Origin: Trochalopteron elliotii
Taxonomy: Eukaryota > Chordata > Aves > Passeriformes > Leiothrichidae
Assembly: GCA_024734555.1 (NCBI GenBank)
Contig: JANPWX010000160.1
Span: 1,153,478 to 1,217,477, forward strand
Direction: 5' to 3'
Length of the DNA: 64,000 nt
Shown here: positions 37,880-52,500 of the stretch, piece after piece
Position numbering within the stretch: position 1 is the stretch's first letter
Layout of the letters: each line of letters begins with the position of its first letter
Program-made: the position numbers and the translations under genes
The notes under the pieces: model-generated
What the model saw: the letters and a program-made list of their open reading frames with translations, nothing else
What the model was told of the DNA's origin: nothing
Databases searched by the model: none

Positions 37880-39753
37880 GCAGTATTTATTTAATGCAAC
37901 TACAACTCTTGTTATGCATTTTGCCACAAGCCCTTCCTGGTATTAATGCCCTTAAGAATTTGAATCTTCTAACTCTGGAATGCACACTATGAAACCAATT
38001 TGCAACAGAAGAGGAAAAAAAAATCACTTCTATTTAATTCTTCCACATTACATTTCAGTAGGCCAAAGTCCCATTCCTTGTTTTTTTTCAAGGCACTCCC
38101 CCCAAAGGGAGTGTAAGATCCAGGGCAAAACGCAGCCCATTTAAAGGAAAAAAACCTTTGACACTTTGATGTAAACTTTACTGTTCACTGCAGAAGTCTG
38201 TTTGCCTTTACAGCCAGGAAAGTCCTGTGAGCAGCAGAACTCAGGTCCACAGATGCCAAAAACCCCAATTTCACAAGCTCAGTTAATAACTCTGGACAAC
38301 TTGAATTCCTACAACAACAAACAGGTTTTGGAGCACTTGGATGTTTACAGAGTAGCAGCATCAACTTCCTTTTTAACTCCTTTATAAAGCATTTTTGTTT
38401 GTCACTGTCTCAGGGGGAACTGAAGCAGAGCTCTTGTTAGAGCAGGGTGAGTCTGACCACCAGCCCAGCCATCACAGGACCAAGCTATCACACAGCAGAG
38501 CTCTGTCATTCTGCAGGGACTCCTCATTAAGCAATGCCACTTTCTTGCAGGTAAATATAACTTGCTTACTTTTAATTACACTATAAAAAAACAAAAAGGC
38601 ACCAGTTTACATTTAACTGTGTACAATCTACACAGCGTCAGCTTTAAAACGGCACTGATGCATTTCAGTTCATCAAAGAAAAAAACCAAATAAAAATAAA
38701 AAAAGCAAAATAACATTCTCTAAAAGGAAAACATAAATGAAATCACTGGCTTATACATCTGCACTTACATAGCAGATTTACAAGCAAACTTGTGAGACAG
38801 ATTTGATTTCAAAATAAAACAGAATTCTGATCCTGACCAAGTGCTCAGTGCTCCCCAGTGCAGCCCCAAGGAGCTGTAAAGCCTCAGTGTCCCTCAGGCA
38901 CACTCCAAATGGTATCAGCACAGAGTCCCTGGAAACACAAGGGAGAAGAGGACAACGGGCAGAGAAGGAGGAAACAATTCTGCAACACTCACAACATCAC
39001 TATGAAGAAAATGCAACCAACACAAGACAAAGCAAAAAAGAAATATTGCTGCAACTAGGATCCAATGCACTCCACTTACACTGAACACTGCTACACTCTC
39101 ATTACAAAGCTTTAGCAGCCAAGACACCTGGTTGCATTCTGGGTATCCCATACAGAGACCCTGGATTTAGTGGATGCTTCAAGGTACATATGGCCATCAA
39201 AACATTTCTGAAGGGAGCAAAAGAAGTGAGCATGTTCTATAAAAGAGGAAGCTACAAGGGATTTTAATTTCTCCTAAGTATGTTTAATTAAAATTATTAA
39301 ATTTTAATTAAATTATTATGCCTAAAAAGACAATAATGTTATTAGTAGCTTAGTACTCAAGAGTTACAATGACTGGTGTCTGCCCAGGGTTCCAACAGAA
39401 TTCTCTAATTCAGTAAGACCACTGAAAGGCAAAGAAACACTGAATGCAGCGTGACTAAAAGTACAAAAGAAATAGCAGAAGATGGAGATGCCTCCAAACT
39501 GCAGTGACACATTCATGTTCTCCCAGCCCCTGCCATCACATACTGGCCTATTTCTGCCCCACTGCAGTTTCAGGAACAGCAATGGTGACACAAACTTGTC
39601 CCATTTAGTCTTCTACTGTACTCACTGTGGGATTAAAGCACACTCATTTTAAGAGAGAAAGTTGGGAGCACACACATACCACCTATCATCAAAGTGCATT
39701 GCCACAAAAACAATGAAGTTACAAAACTGACATGGACAAAACAAAAATTTTTA
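37880..39753 (-). other. LRP3: Probable LRP3 3' UTR (end not resolved)
   Basis: Sequence downstream of the LRP3 stop. An AATAAA overlaps the stop codon itself (TAATAAA, 39756-39750). The next clean AATAAA on the - strand found by eye is at 37891-37886, with ATTAAA variants between. Which site is used cannot be told from sequence. Confidence 0.35.
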
Positions 39754-40560
39754 TTAGCAAACAAGTAAAGATTCATCATCACTAGTATTGTTTTCAGAGA
39801 GGGAAGTAGATGACTGTAACATTGGCACTTCCAAAGAATGGCAACAGGCTGCATGAACACCCAAAGGCTCCTCCTGGTATGAGTTAGGGCAACACTGGTT
39901 TTGTCCATCCACCTGGACATGAACATTCGTGGGGCTGTCTGGATAAGCAGACTCCCACTTTTTTAAGGGCAATCTACATGGATCTTCACTCAGTGGATGA
40001 CTTCCACTTAAACTACTGTCCTCTGGGACAGTCCTCCTGGATACTGACCCTCCATGGATCGTTTCTGTAACACTTTCAGATAAAGGATCTCTGAAAGCCT
40101 TTCCTGTATCTACTTTACTGCACTGCTGAAGCTCTCTGTCAGAGTCGGCACTTAAAGATTTATCTCTGTGTCCAGCCTCGGGCTCTGCATGTGCTGCTGT
40201 GCAAGTATTTGGCTGGAAGATGCTGGAAGGCGATGGCTCTGTCATTTCAGTCTCTGGCTGCAGGCTGCTACACCCAGCTTCTTGTGGGCCCCTGGCTTGG
40301 CCGTTTGCCTCTGAACCAGGTCCTTCAGGGGAAGGTGGAGGACTCTGAGCAGTGCCATCAGCACTGCTGATGATGCCATCCCCCAGGGTAGTCTGTGAGG
40401 TGCGGGCAGGTGTCAGCAGGGGGATCTGCCCTCTCACCCGAGGCCTGTGGAAGAGTCTGTTCCAGAGCCGGCCCAGGCGCCGGCGGGACGAGCCCCGGCG
40501 GGACGAGTGGCGCCTCATCTGCCTCCTCATGGCCGTGCGGATGTTCTGCAGCACAGAGGC
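39754..40560 (-). CDS. LRP3: LRP3 exon 7 (cytoplasmic tail) and stop
   Basis: The acceptor is tgtgttgcAG. It encodes 268 residues starting ASVLQNIRTAMRRQMRRHSS, a basic RRG/RRRLGRLWNRLFHRP patch, a low-complexity Ser/Pro/Glu region that differs from mammals, and the conserved acidic terminus SDDESLLVC before TAA (39756-39754). The 5' part of the exon is CpG-rich. Confidence 0.94.
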   Translation of the reverse strand, partial: ASVLQNIRTAMRRQMRRHSSRRGSSRRRLGRLWNRLFHRPRVRGQIPLLTPARTSQTTLGDGIISSADGTAQSPPPSPEGPGSEANGQARGPQEAGCSSLQPETEMTEPSPSSIFQPNTCTAAHAEPEAGHRDKSLSADSDRELQQCSKVDTGKAFRDPLSESVTETIHGGSVSRRTVPEDSSLSGSHPLSEDPCRLPLKKWESAYPDSPTNVHVQVDGQNQCCPNSYQEEPLGVHAACCHSLEVPMLQSSTSLSENNTSDDESLLVC

Positions 40561-43500
40561 CTGCAACACAGAGGCAGCAAGCAGCATTTCACACAGGCTC
40601 TTGGAAAAGGTTTCCAAAGATTCCAAAAGATTTCTAAACCCTGTTCTCTCCACGAATATCTCCACCTTACCACAATACTCAGACTCAATCCCCGTGCTTC
40701 CTTCTTAAACGTGTATTTTCTAACAAACTATTTGAGAACACCAAAGACAGCCCAGCCCATACCAAAATACTCTCACAGATTCATAGAATGGTTTGGCTTG
40801 CAAGGCACCCTAAAGATCATCTAATTCCAAATTCCCTGCTGTGAACACCTCCCACTAGACCAAGCTGGTCAATGCCCCACCCAACCGGGCCTTGAACACT
40901 GCCAGGGAAGGGCAGCCACAACTTCTGTCCCTTACAGTGTTTCCTTTAAGAGTTTAAACTCTACTTGTCTGCCCACAAAGTTAATTTTCCACTGGAGTAA
41001 CAAACTACAAGTGCTTTATCACATTAGGAAATGTATCTCAGTTGGATACTTCTGACAGGGTACAGGAGTTTTCTGAGTACTCAGCAATAAAACAGAATGA
41101 CTTAATGGCTTGCCAGTGTAATTTACCTGTAAATAAAAATAAATTTGGAAAATCAGGAATTTTCCAAAAATACTGCTAGAGACTTTATTTTCTCATCATT
41201 TCAGGTGCATTTACAGTTTCAGCTTGAAAAGCCCTTTTTTTCTATTTACTTTCTGACCTTTCTCTCATTCTGTCTTGATGTACAGCAGAAGCGCTTATCT
41301 CACTGCTGTTCCCCAAAAAATATATTTTAACATGTTCAAAACCACCCACAGCACCTGTGGAACTGTGGCTCTTCAGCTCCATGTAATGCATACACATTTT
41401 TATATTACTTCCATATAATTAGCACAGCCACTGAAACACAGTTCCAGATTGATTTTATCTAATTTATAGTAGTTTGGCTGCTGAAATATTCATTGACTGC
41501 ATACCTGTGATGCGTTGTACACGGGGAAGTCTTCAACTGGGGGAATAAGTCCTTGTGCAATCAGCTGTCCATAGGAGGGTGGAGCTTCCCGCCGCACAAA
41601 CTCTGCCTCCAGTCGTGTCATCTGAGTCTCAAATGCTCTGCAAACAGAACCAGAGGGAAAACATGGGAGAGAAGTAACAGTCTGTCCTGCCCCTCTGACA
41701 CCAATGTATAAAAGCATTGTCAAAGGGCTCATGCTAGGAGTAAAACCACAGACTCTCCACTAAGCTCCAGGAAAATCTTATCAGGATGTTAAATAAACAA
41801 AAGGATGAAGAGTACAGGGTATAGAGTATAAATATGAATGAATCAAACCAGCAAACTCTTAAGTGAAGTCTCAGGCTGGACACTGTGGCAACTGAAGTTT
41901 TTTCAGCTGGCCAGTAATTATTGTGCCAGTAACAGCAGTAACTTGTTCAGCAAGGGCCCAAAGGTTATTTTTGGAAAAGACGTTAAGAACTGGAAACTAT
42001 CACCCAACAGGGGCAGCTTGCAGTTGCAGAGAGGTTTGCCAGTCCTGACAGAATAGAGGCACTGAAGTTCCCACCTTAGCACAGCAGCTCTTTTGCAGGT
42101 CCTTAATCGTGCAGATTTGATCAGGAGAAAATGTAAAGCACACTGTTTAAAACACAGTGTCAGCAGCCCAGCACAGAGCTGATGTATGTGACAAGATGGG
42201 AACCAGAACGTCCCCTATGACTCTCTCCTACAAGGCAGAACCCTACTTACACATACACGTAACACACAGGCAAAGAAACACACACACTCCACCTAAAATG
42301 AGGCATACAGAACCAGGGCAAAGGGGCACAGCTCACACCATGGACAACTCCTGCTCAGAACAGGCCCCACCATAGCACGACATCACTTTTAGCAGAACTG
42401 AGAACTGGAGTATTTGGGGACGAGTGAAGGGTTATTCAATTCAGATTCAGTGAAGACTTCACTGTGGCAGCTCAGCATTCAGTTTTTGGCAGGGACAAGA
42501 GGTTTGGTAGAAGGGGATGAGAAGGAAAAGGAAACTGCTCAAGACAGATTAAGTTAGACACAGATTCTGCCATACCACATAATAAACATGTACTTCTCAC
42601 AAACCACAGACAAGCTGATATTTCTGCTCACTACTCCCAGAGATCTTCTCTAAGCCTAATGCAGTGACTACTACTTAGCTGTCTTAGGTCCTTGGATTTG
42701 ATTTCACAGTATTTTGCAAATTCTCTGGTTAAGAATCAACTTTTTTTTTCCTTTTAACAAAACGGAAAAAACCACCACAGCTATGAAAACATCAGCAAAG
42801 CATGACACTTACCTGTACTCCCTGGTCCTCAGAGAATATAATTTAAATGCACAACCCAGTGCTATCACCAGCAGCAAGCCACACACCAGACTCCCAATGA
42901 GAGCAGCTGTGATGACCTTCCTAGGAACAATCACCAGGCAGTTACGTTCATCACTTCCATCCTGGCAGTCCTCTTGGCCATCGCAGCGCCAAGTCTCAAA
43001 GATGCACAGATTTGTCCCACAATGGAAATTTCCTGGCTGGCAAGTAAAGCAGTTTTTTTCATCTGAGCCATCTGGACAGTTCTTCTGGTTATTACAGCGG
43101 TCAAGTATTGAGTAACAAAGCCCACTGTTTCCTTCACACGGGTATTCGTTCTTCTGGCAAGCAGGACAGTTCTCCTCGTCCTTGCCATTTGGACAATGCC
43201 ACCAGCCATCACAATGCTGCTTATCTGTGAAACACTCCTCATCACTTCCACAAGGGTGCTCCCAAGGAAGGCAATAGCCTTTCACCTGATACGTTGCATT
43301 GAATCCATGGCCAGTACTCTTGGAGTGGGCATGATAGGAGACAGTGAGTTGGCCCTTTGACGACTCCACGCTCACAGAATGCCTATTGTTGTGGTGTGAA
43401 AACGTCTGCATTAATTTCTCACCTCTCTCTCCAATGCCATCATACACCTTGACATAGTCATTGTAGCCTAACTGCAAATCCAGCTGCAGCAGAACGTGCC

Positions 43501-46500
43501 GGTTATCCTGTGTGTCCACATACCACGTGCAACGAAGGTCTGACCTGCTGTGATCAGCACGGAACAAGTCTGGGGAAGCAAAGGAGCCATAAAAATTCCC
43601 CAGCCTTTTGCCACAGGAGAGATCAGGACAATTCTCCTCGTCCGAGCCATCGCCGCAGTCTTTAACGGAGTTACACCTCAGCTCGTTCAGCAAGCATTTG
43701 GTGGAGCGGGCTGCGCTGCACTGGAACATTCCTGAGGGACAGATGCTGGAGGGAGGGTCTGTTGGAGGGACAGTGCAATTCTTCTCATCTGAGTTATCAC
43801 CACACTCATCCATGGAATTACATTTCCAAGTACTGGGAATACACTTCCCATTTGCACAACGGAATTCATCTGACTGGCACACAGACTGACCTATCTTTCC
43901 TGTCAAAGAGGACAAGGAGGAAAAAAATCAGTATCAAAACCTTTGGAACTATCTGGTATCACTTTTCAACATTTACTACCATGCATGTCACAAGCTAATT
44001 AGTCAGGCCAGTACACTTCAGTAATACTGTTAAAAAGCCACTTGCAAATGATATCACTATTACCACACCAACACTTTACAGCCATCAATGGCCCAAGACA
44101 CCTGTCAAGAAAAAGTACTGCTGCCTTCCAAGTTTTGCCAGAGAGTGTATAAAGTGAAGCCAACAAACCCATAAGATTTTACCTCTAATATATGAAAGGC
44201 GAAATCCCTGAGCCTGCCCTGAGCTTGACGCATCTGAGTGAAAAAATATCCACACGTGGTCCCTTGCAGAGATGAAAGATGGAGGTATGGAAGATCCACA
44301 CACTTTGTACTCCTCCCTCTTGGAAGATGGGCCAATCATCAACCAGTCTACTGCACACTTCTGAGAGTCCTCCAAATCAAAGTTCTTAAAACTGTTAAGA
44401 ATAAAAGAAAGCACAAGTTATAAAGAGGACATGTATCTGGAACAAAGCCTAACACAGAAAGAACAGACTCTAATGGCTGACTCTCTGCAGCAAGCAGTGC
44501 TGACAAAGTGATCACATTCCAAGATAATGAAGCATCTACCCTCTATACACTACCCTGAGTATATAGAAACAATGCATATCCCACAATGTGGAAAAGCACC
44601 CATCTCACAAGCATAAACATCATACCAAAGTAGCTCCAAAAGCTGAAACAATGATTCCTCTTTTACTCAGTCCTTAAACAAAACTGCTTCCTAAAATACA
44701 GATATAAGGAAAAGCAAAATTACAGAATACATTATACAGAAAGTAGATTAACTTCAGCAGTCATTTCCAACTGTAAAAGCAATGAAACCAGGGATGACAG
44801 GCTTGACTACTGTCTTAAAAAGAACTATAGGAAGCAGTACAAAGAACCCTAAAGAGCTATGTATGAGAGACACAAATCCACTCTTCAAGCCATGGATGAG
44901 CAAGGAGAGATCAAGATGAGAAGAGGGGTGGAAATGGAACCTAAAATCTAACACCATTATCTTTTAATTCAAAGATTAAAATACTCCCTTTCTGGGAGTG
45001 CAGAGCAAACAAGACTATAACCTTTTCCAGTCAAATTTCTAGCCCTTCTGCTGACACAAGCCAAGTGATTATTCAATAGTAGCTTATCTAGTGCAAAGAG
45101 GTGCCCTGGCTGTTTGCAGAACACTGAACACAACTGGATAATACTCCCTAACCTGTGGCTCAGGAGCCATATGTGGTATTTGCTCTCTGATGAAACAGAT
45201 TGCATTTGTATTCAGCAATCTGCAATGACAATAGCAGATTGCAGACTGCACAGAAAAACATACTCATTAGGAAATGGCACATTGTTCAGAACACTTAGAA
45301 ATTAATTTTGGTCCCTTTTTATGTAACTCAGCTACAACAAATTAACTTGGTGTAGAAGTTCGTGCATTCTCCATGCAAATATCTACACACAATTTTCAGA
45401 AAGGCAGAAAAGCTGCTCCAAAATACAGATCTCCTTCTCTAAAGGATTTTTTCACAAACATCAAAGACAAATTCTTTGAAAAAGGTAAGCTGAAAGATAA
45501 TTTTCTGATATCAATGTGTATTTACAAAAGGCTGTCAATGCCTGCCAGATCTTGACCTTTGAATTTGAAAGGGAAAGAACAGCAACTATGTAAACTAGCT
45601 AATTCATTCTAGCAGGAGACTCAGCCTTCCCACACGTGTAGGTTTTGCCAAACACATTGGCTTAATAACTCTCAAAAAACATTTTATCAGCAAGAGCACG
45701 AGAAGTAAGAGACCACTGAAAGTGATAAGTTAAAATGGAAATTAAGAGATGACAAACAATGTATGTGCAAGGACAATCCACCCAGAAATGTCCTTCCTCT
45801 TCTAACTCTTTTTCTCCCACCAACCTCTGTGTGTCTTCCCAGCTGTGAAGAAATATTCCCACAGCACTTAATTCTTTGCTATAAGCAATCTCATCGAGCT
45901 TCTGAATCCAGCATATTTTGCAAGGAAGTTTCAGATGACTGTGCAGCTAAAATAAAAAGATTTAAATACTCAGCCATTCAAAGATAAACCAGAGTATTTC
46001 TCTTACAGGTGTTCTGCATAAAACGTTTTAATGACCAAGAAAATGAAGAGCCACTGCCTCATGAAAAGGAATTATCCAAAGCATCAGGGAAGCTACAGGT
46101 ACTCACATAAAGTTTGTTTGTTACATGAGATGTGAGACAGCATTACTGAGCTACCACACCACTTCTGCTCTCTGAAACTCATTTTGGCACCACACATCAT
46201 GTAGGGTTTCTGTCATCTAACTGGAGGATTGTTCATAGGAATTTTTAAATGAAAACTTTTTGACTAAGTGTTAGATATACCTATCTGCCCAACAACAAAA
46301 GTTTTTAAGAAAAGGAAACAGTCACTCAATCAAGAAATGGAAACTCAAAACTGGGAAGGGAGGTGGGAATGACTAAAAATTTTCTGTTTGTATGATATAA
46401 ACAAGTTCATTTACTAAATCTTTTGATCCTTTACTTCTGTAGTTATTTTAGATGTACCAGAATCAACCTTAAAGAGGCAAACAAATTGTTCCCCTATCTT

Positions 46501-49500
46501 ACCCAGTTCTCAGCACTCCAGCTGGGTCCCACAGCCACTCATTTTCCTCACTCTGCTGAAAAGAGCTACTTTTGTCTATCAGGTAAATAATTCAGCCATA
46601 GCATGGTTACACAACACAGACTGCACAAACCCAGGGCAGAATTTGCCTATACAATAAACTGTCTATAACTTACTTTAAAATGCATTTCTTTGTAGGAAAA
46701 AAAAAAATATTTAACACTTTTAAGATTCATACAAAGAGTACAGAAAAGTCAGCTACATGCACATACCTTATTTACAAACCCCTTTGCAGATGACAGCAAT
46801 ACACCTCAAGAGCCTGCATTTGTGCATAATTAATATCTTTTACTTGCATCTTGAAAGTCTAGTATTATACATTGTTAACAAACAGCTTTTTTGGTTGTGG
46901 AAGAGGAAGAACCTTCAGTTCCAGCTTCCAATGCAGAAGCCCAGGCATACACAGAGGATAACTGACTGTCCTGAGTGCCACTTGTACATCTCAGACAGAT
47001 TCAGAGTGGAATCCCACACTTTCTCACCAACAAATCCAAACTTCAGCCACAGAGTACAAGAGTGATGAGACAGAAGAGACTTGCAAGGAAACACTGTGTT
47101 TAATAGATTCCCTAAGAACACCATGCCTCTCAGAGATATACACAAGCTACTGAAAAAAATGCCTTGGTATTCAAAAAGGGCAATACAGAATATTCACAAG
47201 AACAAACTCTTTTACAAAAACAAACATCTTAATCCCGAGTGCCTGTAAGTTTCAAACACAATTTCTCTGTGTACGTTCCAGTTCTAATGTGAAGTTTTAT
47301 GTGTAATAGATACCACAGCAGTTACAAAATTTCTTCTGCTAAGAGCCAAAGCAAAGTCAAAGCAATTATGTTCCCCCTTATGCAAGCTAATAAACAGATG
47401 TATTTTCAACCAATTTTTCTTTAAGACATTGTCACTCTATTTCAGCACCCTTTTAAGTTATATTGCCCCTACTAGAAGCAAACTTTTCCTCATTTAGTCT
47501 TGATGATGATTCTACACAAGACCAAAAGCATGATAGACTTGAACAAGCCCTCTGAAGAAACATGAAAACAATATGAATACATGTTTGCACTTGTAAGGAT
47601 ATAAAATTTGGCTTAACTTTATAATGCATTTGTGACAACAAGGTTTTGAGAAGTTTCTGCCATTCTACTCTGACATTAAGTAGCCAACTGATTTATTCTA
47701 GCCAAGAGTCCTGAATCCTGCACTCAGCCTCTACTGCTTTACTTCTTTCATCATCTCTAATTAGATCTAGAGCTGCTCTGTTATAGTCCTCTGAAGAATA
47801 ACTTAATCCTGCTACCCACAAAACATTCATTTATTCAGCTGAGCTTTCTCAATCTGGAATGCAAATTTTTCTGTCAAAAGGATAAGTCCAGTGTTTGAAT
47901 GAGTATTGGTATACAGTGGAAATATGGGACAAAGACTTGTGCTTGTACTGCTTGTAGGACTACACAGACATTGTACAGTCTTTGGAAAAGTACTGAAGTC
48001 TGTAGTTACTGTTTTAGAGGGAAGTCTCAGACCTTTTGTATCAAAAAACTACATCATTTTTTGTGACTAAAACAAGAAACAGGAGCCATACTGAAACAGA
48101 ACTACAACGTAAACAAAACACTACAGCCATCACAGAACAACACCCTCTAAAATGGCCTGGCCCTTAGGCTGCTCTTACTGCTACCTGTGGATCTCCAAAA
48201 CAATACAGGAATATTAAAGGACACTGGTGTACTAGATCAAAATTACTGGACCAAATTTTGCAGGTTTTGTTTCTCCTGAAAGATGCTATTATCTTGCTCT
48301 TGGAATGTCCCTCCCACATTTTTACAGAAAAATACAATAGCCTATTAAACACTGAAAGTATTCAGAATTTGAGGATCAGAACAACTCAATGTGAACTGAG
48401 AAATGCAGCACTAATTCTTTTTACTGAATGCTGCAGAAACCAGTAAACTCATCTGATTCTTTTACCCGTGGCATGATACTGAAAAAGAGGTTGTCTCCAG
48501 CAGTGAGCAGAACTCCAGGAGTTTACAGAAAATGACAGGGTTAGTCACACAGATCAGTTCTCACCTATGTACTCACAGGAAGTAACAGCCTACAGTGGGA
48601 TCTTCCCACTATCTGACAAGAACTTTTACCTTGCTGGAACGTACTTCATTAAACCAGACAATCATTAATACACATTAACAGGCCACATAGATGAGGAAAA
48701 ATGTGCTTCCTTCAAAACTAATGTTTAGCAGAGCTTAGTTTTTTGCCATCTGCACTGAAAGGAACAGTAGCAGCTAGGAAAAAAAAGAACTTCTATAAAT
48801 AACGCAGGGAATTCTCTACAACCCTTTCAGTAATTTAGGCACGAGGGACTACAGATTAAAGAAAAAGAAAGCTTTCTTAGTAGCTGGAAAAGGACAAACA
48901 TGGGATGCAAAATCTGAATGAAAGCAATTAGTAAATAAATAAAAAAGTAAACATCCAATTTGGCCCTCTAAAGTCATTTTAAAAATTGGAGAATAAATAT
49001 TATGGACAGTCAGTAAAGTACAGTCCCAAAATAAAACCAACCGACCAATTAAGCAAGAAAAGTTACTTCTATTTGCCAACTTCTCACCCAGAGTGTAGAC
49101 TGTGAACAACTGATGACTTAATTGGCTCATTACAAACTTCTGCTTAACCACTGAAGCACAAGGACCTCAAGACAGGAAAGTTCTATTCTACTCCCAGCTC
49201 CCAAGCACCAGCTAACTGCATAACCTCAGGCAAGAGACACTGGGGCTATTCCTTCAAAAGCTGAGCAAGTAAACGGCTATTATGAGGTTTTTTCCAATTA
49301 ATGTCAAGTTCTGCAACACTCTAAGTTTGGCAAATAGACTGTGAAGCAGCTCCTTTAGCTCTCACACAATTACAGACCAGCAAGAATATAGGAACAGACC
49401 TGAACTTTATGCAGAAATTGAAACTCAAATGGTATCTGACAATTTCTTTTTCCAAAGCCTGTGTTATGAATCACTGAAGTGAAAGCCAATGAAGGTGATC

Positions 49501-52500
49501 CCCTCACCTCAGTTAGTAAGAGACAGCTTGAGTAGGTCACTAAGTAGATCACTTTTCAATACTCTTATCTTGAATTCTGAACATGGAGAACATTTTACTT
49601 GCAGTCCCGTAAATTACAGTAATAAAATAATAAATTTATACTCTACTCACACTAGGGTTAATTACAACCATCAAGTAACAGCAAATGCTAAACAAAATTT
49701 TTTCATCCTTTTATTAATATGAGGAAACAAACCTATAAAGCCTGTAAAGGATGGTACAAATGCAGTTACTGCATATGACATCGTTATCTGATCTTGCATG
49801 ATTTTATGTAATCCTCTGTGAAAAGAAGCATAAAAATAGAGAAAATGGGTGGAAAAAATCAAGTAGTTTCCAAAACAATAACTAGCAACTGATTACCTGA
49901 ATTTAAAGAGACATAACATAGTCCTGGAAAACAGTGGCTTGTTCACAGCTCTCAACAGTACCATTCCATCAGACAAACCAACTTGAAAGGAAGTACTGAA
50001 ATATGCATATAGAGTGAGATAAGCACAACAAACATCTACTTCCTGTTCATAGGAAAGCTTCCTCAAGGATTTCTAAAGAGTAAACTATAAAGCAAACCAG
50101 TAAGCATGGAAATGTGAGGATATGCAGAAAATCAATACACACATGAAAGACAGACATTAAGACACAGCTTCTAAAGGAGATGGCCACAGAAGCCAGCATC
50201 TCACATACACATGTAGATCTGGTCACTGTTCTACTGACAGCTGCTGAAAAATAGGTTTCTTTAAAAAAACCCACCAAGTACAAACAGTTTGGAAATAAGA
50301 AATACTTTCAATTGCAATTTTATCCCTTAATGACTCCTGCTGTATCTCATGATATATATCTCTCTTACATAGCACTGCTGTCTCATTTTCCATGAGAATT
50401 CAAGATCGAAGGAAGTGCACACTGTGTCACACAACACAAAGGAGATGGGGTTTTTTGAAACTTTTCAAAATCCAGATGTTAGCACAAGAACTGTGTTTGA
50501 TTTTCCTAGGAAAACTAAAAAAACTACTCTTATGCCCCTACCAACACATTGTTAGAACAAGCAGCACATCCAACTGGAAAGCAGAAAACATGTTTCCATT
50601 TGAAACCTCCTAGCCTAAGCCATTCAGCTCCTTCTTTTACACCCTTGGCATTGCAAGGGCAACAGCCTTGGAAAGAAATCCTCAGATGCTGTAACACTGT
50701 GCACGTCACACACTGGAGTGAGTCATTCCAAGTACATTTATAGTCAGAAACAACACCACAGCACTGGTCCCTGGGATGTAAACACGGAGTTTCTATTGTT
50801 TGCATGTGCAGAGCAGGGCAGGATGTGCCTGTGCAATCAGGGATAGAAAACAAACCCATTAAGAAGACATCTTTCAAGTCATATTGCTGTGCATACATCT
50901 AAACTGTACACACATTATTACCAGCTGCCACACCTCATGTTCCTTTGTTTCTTTAGCCTCTTGTGACACACATACTTGCAGAAGAGAGTCCTGATTCTAA
51001 CTGGAGCTCTGAGTTCTTTTCATAGCATGAACTGCAGCATTATTCTCCAGAGTCAAGTCCTGTGTCTCATTTGTATGCTTTCTCAGTTTCCAACAATCCC
51101 TGCTTTGAAACAAATTCCCCATGTCCAATGTAATGTAATGGGGTTTAAAAGCATGTTTCTATTTATGAATTTCAAATGCTGGCAGGTATTTATTTCATTA
51201 CTTTTGGTGAGTATTTCCTATTTTGAACTATGGGTGGTGGAGCCTTCCTATTATTCCATCTGTGGCAGATTTGTTTTCAATTTCTGAGCATCTGCAGAAG
51301 AGGTTTTGCAGTCCCTTTAAGCAGCTGAGCAAAGAACGAGCAGATGGTGTCAAATGTAACAGTACTGAACCCCCCCCCCAAGAAAAACTTTTCCTGGGTT
51401 TTATTCTTTAAGTAAGAAATTCTTGGTTTGTGAAGGATCCTACCATTAGCCCAGAGAAATTAAGCACATTCACAGTATGCTCATATTATACCCTAAACAT
51501 TCTTAACAAACCATTTCCAGTACATTTGGGTCTTTATTGAATAGCATTTTTCTAGAATTAAGCTGAAATTGTACCACAAATGCTAACTATTATTTGATTT
51601 GGTGGAAATAAATATTAAGCAGAAAAGCATGTGTCCTTTGGTAAACAAGTAACAGTAAGTAATAATTATCTTCAACTGTCTATTAAACATGGCACCATTT
51701 CAAGACATTAGTGAAAATGCTATTTCTTCTTGAAGAGTTTTACAAGCCCACTGAAGCTGTTCCAGGTTTTATAGCCATCACCTACTCCCATCTAAAAGCA
51801 GTGAAGGGAAAGGGCATTATTGAATGTGAGTAAATATATTGCTGTTTCCCACTCCCTCATCTGCCAGGGGCATATGAAGCCTCACACAGGCATTGTGAAG
51901 ATAAACACATTAAAAGACCACAAGTGACTTCTGTAATAATGGATGGCAGAAGCAGTCTACAGAGGCAAGACACAGTGAAGCATTTTTAAAATGAGAGAGG
52001 TGCCCAATGTGGAACAATGTTCCAGTGTAAGCACTTTTGGTTTTCTTTGACCATCCAGTGGCTCTGAGGACAGCTTCACACTGGTGTATCAGGTAAACTC
52101 ACATTTTGTTTTATTTCAGCAAAGCAAGCCTTTGCCTCCACAAATATCAAGCCATACCTAATTGTTATCATATCTCCATGGTCTCCTTGAATGTACCAGC
52201 TGCAGTTTATGGCTGGAGGATAGTTGGATGGCCAGGAAGGACTATAGATGACTCCCCGTCTCTCTGTGTGCTGTTCCAGTTCTCCACTGCAAGCAGCTGT
52301 TAATAAGGGAGAAAAATAATATTGTTAATGCTTGGCCTAATCAACAATTCATATTATTTCAAGAGCTGTCATCAGTTTCTAGAGACTGCAGACATATGAG
52401 AGTCAACAGTTTTATCCTCTTACTGCTTTCTTCCCTGCCCTGTTTTTTAATTAAGACACCCACACCAAGTGTAGGTGAGCATAACCTGCATTTCAATGCA

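Noticed and set aside
42809..43915. LRP12 as the identity of the - strand CUB/LDLa gene
   Set aside because: The CUB 1, LDLa and tail sequences match LRP3 much better, and the SLC7A10 neighbour is the LRP3 location.
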